Below the pieces are notes generated by a model. It saw nothing but the letters and a program-made list of their open reading frames with translations. It was not told the origin of the DNA and did no database searches. A stretch of DNA of 64,000 nt from contig NZ_JAHXZN010000013.1 of assembly GCF_019429485.1 (NCBI RefSeq), positions 1 to 64,000 of the forward strand. Direction: 5' to 3'. Shown here piece by piece: positions 35,074 to 45,414 of the stretch. The DNA is from Sphingomonas citri. Its GTDB lineage: Bacteria > Pseudomonadota > Alphaproteobacteria > Sphingomonadales > Sphingomonadaceae. Every line of letters begins with the position of its first letter. Positions within the stretch are counted from its first letter, which is position 1. A program made the position numbers and the translations under genes.

Positions 35074-35087
35074 CAGGATCGCTCCTC

Positions 35088-35151
35088 TTGTTGCACTGCA
35101 CAATAGTGACGATCGTCACGACAATCAAGCATTTTGTGCGATGCGACAATA
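35088..35151. promoter_or_regulatory. Paired operator-like sites plus a perfect palindrome
   Basis: TTGTTGCACTGCACAATA (35088-35105) and TTGTGCGATGCGACAATA (35134-35151) share their ends TTGT and ACAATA/CAATA. Between them GTGACGATCGTCAC (35106-35119) is a perfect 14-base palindrome. They occupy the gap between the phasin and the divergent DHA2 exporter. TGC/GCA-containing inverted sites are what PhaR repressors of PHA genes bind, so PhaR is a candidate, by inference only. Confidence 0.5.
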
Positions 35152-35203
35152 GCACCGCCGATGCGGTTGATCGCGGCGGCGGGGAGGCGCACTAGCGTCC
35201 GCG

Positions 35204-36718
35204 ATGAACCTCCTGCCACCGCTGCTCCGCCCCCGTCGCCGCGGCATCGCCTCGGTCAACTCGGAGGTGCGCGACGGCATCGTCCCCGCCGGCGACGCGG
35301 TGGCGACGACCGCCGATCACGACGGCGGCGAGCCGCACAACCCGCGCTATCGCACCGTCGCGATGATCATCGCCTGCGCGATGTTCATGGAGAATCTCGA
35401 CGCCACGGTGCTCGCCACCGCGCTGCCGACGATGGCGCGCGACTTCGCGGTGCGCGCGCCCGAGATGAGCGTCGCGCTCACCTCCTACCTCGTCGCACTG
35501 GCGATGTTCATCCCAGCCTCGGGCATGGTGGCGGACCGGTACGGCGCCAAGAACGTGTTCCGCGCCGCGATCGGCGTGTTCGTGCTCGGCTCTCTCGCCT
35601 GCGGGCTAGCGCCGACGCTGACGACGATGGCGCTGGCGCGCTTCGCCCAGGGGATCGGCGGCGCGATGATGATGCCGGTCGGCCGGCTGGTGCTGCTGCG
35701 CTCGGTGGCGAAGCGCGACATGGTGTCGGCGATGTCGTGGCTCATCATGCCCGCGCTGATCGGCCCGATTATCGGGCCGCCGCTGGGCGGGTTCATCGTC
35801 GACTATCTCGACTGGCGCTGGATCTTCTGGCTCAACCTGCCGATCGGCGTGATCGGCATCCTGCTGGTCGGGCGCTTCATCGTCGACGTGCGCGAGCCGG
35901 CCGTGCACCGCTTCGACTGGCCGGGGTTCGTGCTCTCCGCGGTGGCGCTCGGCTGCCTATTGTTCGGCTTCGAGCTGGCCAGCCGCCAGGGCGAAGGCAC
36001 GCTCGCCGCGACGCTGATCACGGTCGGCACGGGCGCGGCGTGGCTCTACTGGCGTCACGCGCGGCGCACCGACCATCCGATCCTCGACCTCTCGCTGATG
36101 CGCGTGCCGACCTTCCGCCTCTCGGTGCTGGGCGGCTCGCTGACGCGGATCACCCAGGGGGCGCAGCCGTTCCTTCTGCCGTTGCTGCTGCAGCTCGCCT
36201 TCGGGCTGAGCGCGGCGCAGAGCGGCTCGATGACGCTCGCCACCGCGATCGGTTCGTTCGGCATGAAGGGGGTGGCGCCGCGGCTGCTGCGCCGCTTCGG
36301 CTTTCGCACCAGCCTGGTCTGCCTCGGGCTGCTCGCCACCGCCAGCTACGCGATGTGCGGACTATTTCGCCCGGACTGGCCGCTGCCCGCGATCTTCGCG
36401 GTGATGCTGGTGTCGGGCTTCCTGATGTCGTTCCAGTTCACCGCCTACAATACGATTGCCTATGACGAGATCGCCAAGGAGCGGATGAGCGCGGCGACCA
36501 GCTTCTACTCGACCTTCCAGCAGCTGATGCTGTCGCTCGGCATCTGCGCGGGGGCGACCGCGCTGCACGTATCGATGGCGGCGGCGGGGCGAATGCGTCC
36601 CGACTTCCCGGACTTCACCGCGGCCTTCTGGACGGTGACCGCGATCTCGTTCTGCGCGCTGTTCGTGAACCTGCGCTTCGATCCGAAAGCGGGGGCGGAG
36701 ATCAGCGGGCGGGGGTGA
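35204..36718 (+). CDS. MFS transporter, DHA2 (EmrB/QacA) family
   Basis: A 504-residue, probably 14-helix major facilitator transporter of the drug:proton antiporter-2 family. Helix 1 has the DHA2 pattern MFMENLDATVLATALPTMARDF, and the loop-2 motif is GMVADRYGAKNVF. The antiporter helix near residue 160 reads IMPALIGPIIGPPLGGFIV, with the conserved Gly/Pro spacing. It likely exports hydrophobic compounds using the proton gradient. No periplasmic adaptor or TolC gene is adjacent, so it may act as a single-component pump. It is divergent from the phasin across the operator-like region. Confidence 0.88.
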   Translation: MNLLPPLLRPRRRGIASVNSEVRDGIVPAGDAVATTADHDGGEPHNPRYRTVAMIIACAMFMENLDATVLATALPTMARDFAVRAPEMSVALTSYLVALAMFIPASGMVADRYGAKNVFRAAIGVFVLGSLACGLAPTLTTMALARFAQGIGGAMMMPVGRLVLLRSVAKRDMVSAMSWLIMPALIGPIIGPPLGGFIVDYLDWRWIFWLNLPIGVIGILLVGRFIVDVREPAVHRFDWPGFVLSAVALGCLLFGFELASRQGEGTLAATLITVGTGAAWLYWRHARRTDHPILDLSLMRVPTFRLSVLGGSLTRITQGAQPFLLPLLLQLAFGLSAAQSGSMTLATAIGSFGMKGVAPRLLRRFGFRTSLVCLGLLATASYAMCGLFRPDWPLPAIFAVMLVSGFLMSFQFTAYNTIAYDEIAKERMSAATSFYSTFQQLMLSLGICAGATALHVSMAAAGRMRPDFPDFTAAFWTVTAISFCALFVNLRFDPKAGAEISGRG

Positions 36719-36750
36719 TGGGAGCGGTGCGCCGACCATCCCGAACCACC

Positions 36751-36960
36751 CCGACCAACGCCGGGGTCGAGGTGGGACAGCGGTCGTGAGATCCACCAAC
36801 CTTCCCTAACTGGACCCCGGCGTTCGCCGGGGTGGTGCTGATGGCGAGGAGAGGTGCTTCCTCCCGTCTTACCCCGGCGCAGGCCTGGGGCCCAGTTGGG
36901 GGCAGCAAGTGAGTCCCACCGCCGCTATCCCAGCTGGCCCCAGCCTGCGCCGGGGCGCAG
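36751..36960. repeat. Block of two palindromic repeat pairs
   Basis: The gap after the DHA2 gene carries CGCCGGGGT-type repeats in two facing pairs, including a perfect ACCCCGGC-GTTC-GCCGGGGT hairpin at 36814-36833, and a second pair with CCCCGGCGCAGGC facing GCCTGCGCCGGGG (36872 and 36943). No gene is present. Confidence 0.8.
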
Positions 36961-36978
36961 GAGAGAAGCATGTCTCTC

Positions 36979-38052
36979 TCACATGTCCGGCTCGATCCCC
37001 CGCTCCAGCCGACCGCGCGCATAGTCCAGCGCCCGCCCGATGCCGTCGTCGAGCGCGATCGTCGGGCGCCAGCCGAGCTCGTCGCGGATGCGCGACGAGT
37101 CGCTGTAGCGCTCCGCCACGCCGACCGGCTTGCCCGCGGTGCCGATCACCGAAGCGTCATATCCCTCGATCGCCACCATGCGGCCGGCGAGATCGAGGAA
37201 GCGCGTCGGCGTGCCGGTGCCGATGTTGAACGCGCGCGCGTCCCTCACCCCGCGGCATACCAGGACGCAGGCGTCGCAGGCATCGTCGATATGGACGAAG
37301 TCTCGCGTCTGCTCGCCCGAGCCCCAGACGCGGACCGGGTCGCGCCGCGCCGCCACCCGCAGCGCGATCGCCGGGAAGGGATAGACGACGTCCTGGTCCT
37401 CGCCATAGCCCGAGAAGGGGCGGACCACGCCGACGCTCAGGCCATACTTCTCATGCGCGATGCGGCCGAGATACTCGCCGGTCAGCTTGCTCCAGCCATA
37501 GGTGTAATCGGGCAGGCCGAGCCGCTTGTCGAAGGAGATGTCGTCCTCGCGCAGCGCGCGGCTCTCGCCGGCCTCCTGCAGGTCGATCGGATAGGCCGCG
37601 CTCGACGAGGCGTAGAGGATCCGCTCGGGGCGCGCTTTCTTGGCGGCCCAGAGGAAGAAGCTGCTGTCGACCGCCAGGTCGATGCCGACCGCGAGCGGGT
37701 CGTTGTCGATCACGTTGCGCCCGCCGACCACCGAGGCGAGATGGTAGATCTCGTCGAAGCGCGGCAGCGGCGCGAGTCCGAGCGACGGCGTCATCCCCAG
37801 CTCGGCCTGCGCCACCGCGACGAAGTCGGCGCGGATCAGCCGCACCTGCTGGTCGAGCCCGACCAGCTCGTGGCGCTGTACCCCACCTTCCTCGCCGAGT
37901 GGGCGCAGCCGCGGCACCTCCCACTGGGCCGGCGGCTTGCCGGTGGAGAGATCGTCGATGATCCACAGCTCGTGTCCGCCCTCGCGTGCGAGCCGCGCGA
38001 CCAGGTGCCGGCCGACGAAGCCGCAGCCGCCGGTGATGAGGATGCGCGCCAC
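36979..38052 (-). CDS. NAD-dependent epimerase/dehydratase (extended SDR)
   Basis: A 357-residue sugar-nucleotide enzyme. The NAD motif GGCGFVG is at 8-14, with catalytic serines near 149-151 (ASSSAAYP) and Y185-x-x-x-K189 (YGWSK). The C-terminal part has SGEQTRDFVHIDDACDA and an RDELGWRP segment like UDP-glucose 4-epimerase and GDP-mannose-converting enzymes. The substrate is a nucleotide sugar, perhaps for surface polysaccharide made with the glycosyltransferases about 3 kb further right. It is divergent from clpB, so the 155-base gap holds both promoters. Confidence 0.88.
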   Translation of the reverse strand: MARILITGGCGFVGRHLVARLAREGGHELWIIDDLSTGKPPAQWEVPRLRPLGEEGGVQRHELVGLDQQVRLIRADFVAVAQAELGMTPSLGLAPLPRFDEIYHLASVVGGRNVIDNDPLAVGIDLAVDSSFFLWAAKKARPERILYASSSAAYPIDLQEAGESRALREDDISFDKRLGLPDYTYGWSKLTGEYLGRIAHEKYGLSVGVVRPFSGYGEDQDVVYPFPAIALRVAARRDPVRVWGSGEQTRDFVHIDDACDACVLVCRGVRDARAFNIGTGTPTRFLDLAGRMVAIEGYDASVIGTAGKPVGVAERYSDSSRIRDELGWRPTIALDDGIGRALDYARGRLERGIEPDM

Positions 38053-38152
38053 GATGGTCTCCTGAGCTGCGGTTCACCACCTCGGCCGTCGCCGAGGTGG
38101 CAGCGATGTGGCGCGGCCGTGCCACCCCAGCCCAGCTCCTGCAACCCACCCC

Positions 38153-38180
38153 CTTGTGTTGCCTGAAAGCCACACCATCT
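38153..38180 (+). promoter_or_regulatory. RpoH (sigma-32) promoter of clpB
   Basis: CTTGTGT, 13 bases, then CACCATCT. The sequence fits the heat-shock consensus CTTG(AAA)-N-CCCCATNT closely, and it ends 27 bases before the clpB ATG. Confidence 0.7.
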
Positions 38181-38207
38181 CTCGGGAAAGAACAACAGGG
38201 CGTCACG

Positions 38208-40787
<2,580 letters not shown>

Positions 40788-40813
40788 GCCGCTGATCCTC
40801 TCCCCGCGCAGAT

Positions 40814-40833
40814 CCTCCCCGCTCGCGGGGAGG
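40814..40833. terminator. Bidirectional hairpin between clpB and the glycosyltransferase
   Basis: CCTCCCCGC and GCGGGGAGG pair perfectly around TC in the gap between the convergent genes clpB and the glycosyltransferase. It could stop transcription from either side, but similar palindromes occur elsewhere. Confidence 0.4.
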
Positions 40834-40917
40834 AGGACCGCCGCGTGTCAGCGCGGTCATGGAGGGGGCTCTCCGCTCACGCGCCGGCTCGCGTGGGGAT
40901 AGCTCCCTCCGTCAGCG

Positions 40918-41724
40918 CTACACGCTGCCACCTCCCCGTGCCGGGGAGGATCGAGGCTTATCCTCCCATGTCTTCTCGCGCAGGTTGAGGTGGCTCAGCT
41001 TCCGCTGCGCCAGTCGCGGGCCCAAGAAGCGGTAGAAATACCAGTTCTTCGCCGCAGCCGGTGTGAGATGGTAGAGTAGCCGCTCCGCCAGCGTCCAGCG
41101 CACGCGACGGCGATCGCCGCGGCGATCCGAGGGTATGCACCACAAATCGTAAGGGTAGACCACGCTCCCCTGCTGCACCACGCGCTGCATGATCTCGTGG
41201 TCCATCAGCACGTACGGCCAGTACCGCTCGGCATAGCCGCCCGCGGCGACCAGCGCCCGGGTGCGGAAGGTCTGGCCGAAGCCGCCCGTGTGGGTCTGCT
41301 TGGGCCACAACCGGCTCACGATCTGGTTGTGCCGCCGCTTGCGACGTGCCTTCGCCGGATCGAGCGGCACGTCCGTCGCCATCGCCGCCGCCACCCGCGG
41401 GTCGGCGTCGAGCGCCGCCTGCGCGGTGGCGAGATAGCCCGCCGGGTAGAAGGTATCGGCGTCGCCGAACGCGACGAACTCGGTGCTGATCGCCGCCATC
41501 GCGCGCTCCAGCGCGACGATCTTGCCCGGGCGGGGCTCGCTGAGATGGACGAGCTCGATGCCGTCACTCGCGAAGGCGCGCGCGATCGCGGCCGAGGCGT
41601 CGGTCGAGCCGTTGTCGACCAGCACCAGCCGGAAGGGCCGGAGCGTCTGCGCGGCGAGGCTGGCGAGCGTGTCGGCGAGGTACGCTTCCTCGTTGTAATA
41701 GGCGATCACGAAGGTCCAGCGCAT
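40918..41724 (-). CDS. Glycosyltransferase family 2
   Basis: A 268-residue GT-A-fold transferase. The nucleotide-binding strand is VDNGS at 36-40, and the metal-binding DAD at 88-90 lies in FVAFGDADTF. The acceptor region holds LDPAKARRKRRHNQIVSRLW, FGQTFRTRALVAAGGYAE and MDHEIMQRV. It likely adds a sugar in surface glycan synthesis at the cytoplasmic membrane face. Its last ~12 residues (SSPARGGGSV) are encoded by a GC palindrome (CTCCCCG-TGC-CGGGGAG), so the true end may be older and the tail repeat-derived. It follows the group-1 glycosyltransferase with a one-base overlap (TGATG). Confidence 0.87.
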   Translation of the reverse strand: MRWTFVIAYYNEEAYLADTLASLAAQTLRPFRLVLVDNGSTDASAAIARAFASDGIELVHLSEPRPGKIVALERAMAAISTEFVAFGDADTFYPAGYLATAQAALDADPRVAAAMATDVPLDPAKARRKRRHNQIVSRLWPKQTHTGGFGQTFRTRALVAAGGYAERYWPYVLMDHEIMQRVVQQGSVVYPYDLWCIPSDRRGDRRRVRWTLAERLLYHLTPAAAKNWYFYRFLGPRLAQRKLSHLNLREKTWEDKPRSSPARGGGSV

Positions 41725-42782
41725 CAGCGCGCCTCCGCCAGTCGCAGCAGCGTACGACACGACGGGGCGCTCGACCGCGGCCCGTGCGTCGCCAGCACAT
41801 GCGCGCGCGCCGCCCTGCCCATCTCCGCCATGCGCCGCTCGTCGCGCAGCAGCGCCGCCACCAGCGGGCGATAGTCGCGCTCGGTGATGCGCAGCCCGCA
41901 GTCGTCGGGCAGAACGTCGGCCCCGATCCGGTCGGCGAAGGCCACTACCGGCCGCGCACATGCCATCGCCTCGGGGATGGCGCGTGGAAAATAGTCGCGC
42001 CGCCCGGCGTGGAAGAAGAGTCCGGTCTGCGCCAGCAGATCGGGAATGCGCGCGTGCGGCACGTGGCCGAGCCAGTCGATCGCAGGATGGCGCCGCTTCA
42101 TCACCGTCTCCTGCGGCCCCCCGCCCGCGACCGCGACGCGATGCTGGCGCGACAGCGCCCCCACCTCGGCGAAGCTCTTCCATCGCGTCACCCGGCTGAC
42201 CGAGAGCAAATCCCAGGCGCGCTCGGCCGCCTGGGGCCGGAACAGCTCGGTGTCGATCGTCTTGGGCAGCCGTTCCATCCGCTCGCGCGGGATCGCGCGG
42301 CGCAGCCAGCCGCCCGCGGCCAGCGCCTCCTCCTGCACCGCGCTCTCGGTGAGCAGCAGGCTGGCGTGCGGCACCAGCCGGCTCCAATAATCGCCGCCGA
42401 TGATCAGCGCGAAGCGCCGCCGGTCGGGGCGTAGGCAACGGTCGAAGAGGCGATAGCCCGCGCCGCCGTTGGTGCCGATCAGCACGAACAGATCCGCCGG
42501 ATCCGCGCGTGCCGCCGCCACCATCGCGTCGCTATAGTGATCGCGCGACTTCGCCTCGCCGCCGCTGCGCGCGAACAGTCGCACCGTGTACGGCAGCCCG
42601 ATCGGCGCCGCCGGGCGGTGCTCGGCGGCCGCCTCGGCCACGCCCCACAACTCGACATCCGCCCCCATCGCGGCTAACAGCGCGGGCATCCGACGGTCGC
42701 GATTGTCCCATCGCAGCCACTCCGCCGGATCGGCGACGCCGTGGTAGGTCGGATAGGTGAGGACGAAGATGATGCGTGTCAT
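41724..42782 (-). CDS. Glycosyltransferase family 1-like (GT-B)
   Basis: A 352-residue glycosyltransferase in the GT-B style. The N-domain reads MTRIIFVLTYPTYHGVADPAEW. The interdomain region has LPKTIDTELFRP and WDLLSVSRVTRWKSF, and the C-domain carries the donor-binding segment near 265-285 (FHAGRRDYFPRAIPEAMACARPVV) typical of GT4. The donor and acceptor are unknown. I start at the ATG at 42782 rather than an in-frame ATG five residues upstream. The gene is divergent from the second family-2 glycosyltransferase and ends inside the first. Confidence 0.82.
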   Translation of the reverse strand: MTRIIFVLTYPTYHGVADPAEWLRWDNRDRRMPALLAAMGADVELWGVAEAAAEHRPAAPIGLPYTVRLFARSGGEAKSRDHYSDAMVAAARADPADLFVLIGTNGGAGYRLFDRCLRPDRRRFALIIGGDYWSRLVPHASLLLTESAVQEEALAAGGWLRRAIPRERMERLPKTIDTELFRPQAAERAWDLLSVSRVTRWKSFAEVGALSRQHRVAVAGGGPQETVMKRRHPAIDWLGHVPHARIPDLLAQTGLFFHAGRRDYFPRAIPEAMACARPVVAFADRIGADVLPDDCGLRITERDYRPLVAALLRDERRMAEMGRAARAHVLATHGPRSSAPSCRTLLRLAEAR

Positions 42783-42838
42783 GGGCCCGGGTCGCATGCC
42801 CGTACCAGCGCCGACGCGCGCTGCCTAGGTTGAGGCCC

Positions 42839-43645
42839 GTGAACGACTTTCTCACTCCCTACCGCGCCGTCCGATCGTTCGACGACGTCGGGCCGCGCGT
42901 CTCGTGCCTGATGGTCACCGCCGACCGCCGCCGCCTCACCGAGCGTTCGGTCGACTGCTTCCTGGCGCAGACCTATCCCAACCGCGAGCTGGTGATCGTC
43001 GACGACGGCAGCGAGGATTACGCGCCGATCCTCGCGCGCATCCCGGCCGACCGGCTGATCCACCACCGCCTGCCCAAGAACCCCGCGACGACGCTCGGCG
43101 AGCTGCGCAACCTCTCGCTCGATCTCGCGCGCGGCGAGCTGATGGCGCATTGGGACGACGACGATTGGTTCGCGCCGCAGCGACTGGCGCGCTCGGTCGA
43201 GACGCTGGGCGACAAGGCCGCGGTCTGGGCCGAGGCGACGCTGATGCACCTCGACGATCCCGCCTGGCTCGATCGCCCCTATCTCAGCTGGTTCAAGGGC
43301 GGCGCGCCCAGCACGATCGTCCACCGCCGCCGCGACGACATCCGCTACCCGAAGGAGCGCAAGGGCGAGGACAGCACCTTCCGCGACGCCTGGCTGCGGC
43401 TCGGCACCGCGTTGATCCCGAAGCGCGAGGCGCATCTGCTGATCCGCTGCTTCCACGGCAGCAACACCTGGGACCGCGGCCATTTCGAGCGGCGGCTGGC
43501 GCTGCGCCCGGCGCAGATCGCCGAGTGGAAATTGCGCCAATGGACCGGCACGACCGCGGGCTATTCCGCCTTTCGGCTGACCCCCGAACAGCGCGCCGCG
43601 TTCGACGCTTATGTCGCCCAGTCGCGCGCGCTGGGGCTGTTTTGA
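42839..43645 (+). CDS. Glycosyltransferase family 2 (second)
   Basis: A 268-residue GT-A protein: VDDGS at 54-58, ELRNLSLDLARGELMAHWDDDDWF with the metal-binding acidic cluster at 106-109, and a C-terminal DSTFRDAWLRLGT. GTG at 42839 is chosen because the conserved N-terminus begins there. The upstream extension to 42776 overlaps the divergent gene's start and has no family match. Its stop overlaps the TTG start of the membrane protein that follows. Confidence 0.82.
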   Translation: MNDFLTPYRAVRSFDDVGPRVSCLMVTADRRRLTERSVDCFLAQTYPNRELVIVDDGSEDYAPILARIPADRLIHHRLPKNPATTLGELRNLSLDLARGELMAHWDDDDWFAPQRLARSVETLGDKAAVWAEATLMHLDDPAWLDRPYLSWFKGGAPSTIVHRRRDDIRYPKERKGEDSTFRDAWLRLGTALIPKREAHLLIRCFHGSNTWDRGHFERRLALRPAQIAEWKLRQWTGTTAGYSAFRLTPEQRAAFDAYVAQSRALGLF

Positions 43646-44598
43646 GCGAGACGGACGCGCCGCCCGCGACCGGGTGGCGGGCGTGGGGCGAGCGGCCGTG
43701 GGTGCGCCGCCTCGGCTGGGCCGCGCGGCTGCTGTTCTTCGCCGGGATGGTCACCTGGATGGTGCTCAAGGTGAACGCGATCGGCTGGGGCCAGGTCGCC
43801 CGCTCACTGCCGACGAACCCGCTCTTCTACCTGCTGTTCGTCGTCACCTTCCTGGTGCTGCCGGCGTCCGAGATCGCGGTGTTCCGCACGATCTTCGCGC
43901 GCCCGCTGCCCGGTGCCTTCCCGGTGCTGGTGCGCAAGCGCATCCTCAACAGCGCGCTGGTCGGCTATTCGGGCGAGCTCTACCTGTTCGTGTGGCTGCG
44001 CCGCGTCATCGGGCTGCGCAGCAAGACGATCGCGATCGGGCTCAAGGACAATGCGATCCTCTCGGCGGTGTCGTCGGGGCTGGTGACGCTGCTGCTGCTG
44101 CTCGGCTTCGCCGCGGCGGGCAACGGGCGGCGCATCGCGGCCTGGCTCGATCCGGGTCCGGCGCTGCTGATCGCCGGCGGCGTCGGCGCGGTGTTTCTCG
44201 CGCCGCTGCTGTTCCGGCTGCGGCGTCAGCTGATCGCGATGCCGCTGCCGCTCGCGGCGCGCGTGCTCGCCATCCACGTGGCGCGGATCGCGGGCGTGGT
44301 GCTGCTCCAGGCGACGCAATGGGCCGTGGTGCTGCCGCAGGAGCCGTGGAGCGTGTGGCTGGTGTTCCTCACCGCGCAGATGGTGATATCGCGGCTGCCG
44401 ATCGTTCCCAACCGCGACCTGCTGTTCCTCAGCGCCGCACTGGAGATGAGCGGCACGATCAACGGCCCGCGTGAGGCGATGGCCGGGCTGCTGCTCGCCG
44501 GCGGCGCGCTGACGCAGGGGAGCAATCTGGCGTTCTACCTGCTCACCGCGTTGTGGAAGCAGCCTGAGGTGGAGGATGAGCGGAGCGAGGCGGCGTGA
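43642..44598 (+). CDS. Multi-pass membrane protein of the glycosyltransferase cluster, unrecognised family
   Basis: A 318-residue integral membrane protein with about seven or eight hydrophobic segments (near 29-48, 60-84, 133-158, 168-192, 205-225, 232-255 and 288-310), and basic loops (RKRILNSALVGYSGELYLFVWLRR; RLRRQLIAM). It vaguely recalls the membrane part of lysylphosphatidylglycerol synthase/UPF0104 flippase-like proteins, but I cannot assign it. TTG at 43642 overlaps the glycosyltransferase stop (TTGA) and there is no other in-frame start before the first helix. Position suggests export or lipid-carrier handling of the glycan made by the cluster. Confidence 0.7.
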   Translation: MSETDAPPATGWRAWGERPWVRRLGWAARLLFFAGMVTWMVLKVNAIGWGQVARSLPTNPLFYLLFVVTFLVLPASEIAVFRTIFARPLPGAFPVLVRKRILNSALVGYSGELYLFVWLRRVIGLRSKTIAIGLKDNAILSAVSSGLVTLLLLLGFAAAGNGRRIAAWLDPGPALLIAGGVGAVFLAPLLFRLRRQLIAMPLPLAARVLAIHVARIAGVVLLQATQWAVVLPQEPWSVWLVFLTAQMVISRLPIVPNRDLLFLSAALEMSGTINGPREAMAGLLLAGGALTQGSNLAFYLLTALWKQPEVEDERSEAA

Positions 44599-44670
44599 TC
44601 AACGCCGCTGTGGGCGAGAGGGTAGCACGCCGTAATATGCCACCCTCCCCGTCGTCGCGCCGCGCCGACC

Positions 44671-45189
44671 TCAGGCTGCGAAGCGCACCGTCGACGTGCC
44701 GCGCCGATAGCGCAATGCCGCACCCACGAGCGCGAAGCCGACGATCATCATTGCCCATGTCGCGGGTTCCGGAACCGGGCCGTTGACGTTGAACAGGTAG
44801 CGCGACGTTTCGCCAGACCGGTAAGAGGTGAAGACCGCGGTGTACTTCACGTTAGTCGCAAGTTCTTGCTGTAGCCAAGGGTTAAGGTTGCCACCGGAAT
44901 CATCGTTCGCACCGATGACGGCCCGGCTTGCGTCGCTCGGATCAGACCCGCCCGCCAGCAGATAGAGGAACAGGTCCTTGCCCGGATCGAGGGCAACAAG
45001 GTGCAGATCATACGGGCCGTTCTTGTCGACGACAAAGTCAAACGTATCGTAGAAAAAACCTTCTCCACGTGGTGAGCCGGAACTCTTTCCGCTTTCCGTA
45101 GAGCCAGTATGACTCAGCGACAGCGCCATCGCTGGTGTCGCCAAAATACCGAAAACCGCATAAACGAGTGCTACACTGGATTTTCTCAT
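44671..45189 (-). CDS. PEPxxWA-CTERM sorting domain protein
   Basis: A 172-residue exported protein. It has a signal peptide (MRKSSVALVYAVFGILATPAMA, about residue 22) and a C-terminal sorting signal, VPEPATWAMMIVGFALVGAALRYRRG, near 135-160: PEP motif, one helix and a basic cluster. The middle looks like a beta-rich domain without known motifs (FDFVVDKNGPYDLHLVALDPGKDLFLYLLAGG). Such proteins are processed by an exosortase and attached to the outer surface or exopolysaccharide. No exosortase gene is nearby. The gene is less GC-rich than its neighbours. AGAGGAAAGG precedes the ATG. Confidence 0.88.
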   Translation of the reverse strand: MRKSSVALVYAVFGILATPAMALSLSHTGSTESGKSSGSPRGEGFFYDTFDFVVDKNGPYDLHLVALDPGKDLFLYLLAGGSDPSDASRAVIGANDDSGGNLNPWLQQELATNVKYTAVFTSYRSGETSRYLFNVNGPVPEPATWAMMIVGFALVGAALRYRRGTSTVRFAA

Positions 45190-45414
45190 GTTTTGCCCTT
45201 TCCTCTAGGGCTTGACGTTGTACTTGCCTTGGCATGAGCGGGCAAATCGTTGCGATCTTAGCTGTAAGACCACGTTCCACATACTTTCCATAGATTTGAG
45301 CGGCTGGTTCGCCTCGATATCGTTAATTAATATCGTCACGCAGCTCATTTCGGCGAGGCAACTGGTCGCCAAGAAGCGATGTCAGTTGCATGGCAGACAG
45401 CGGCCATGCCGTCG

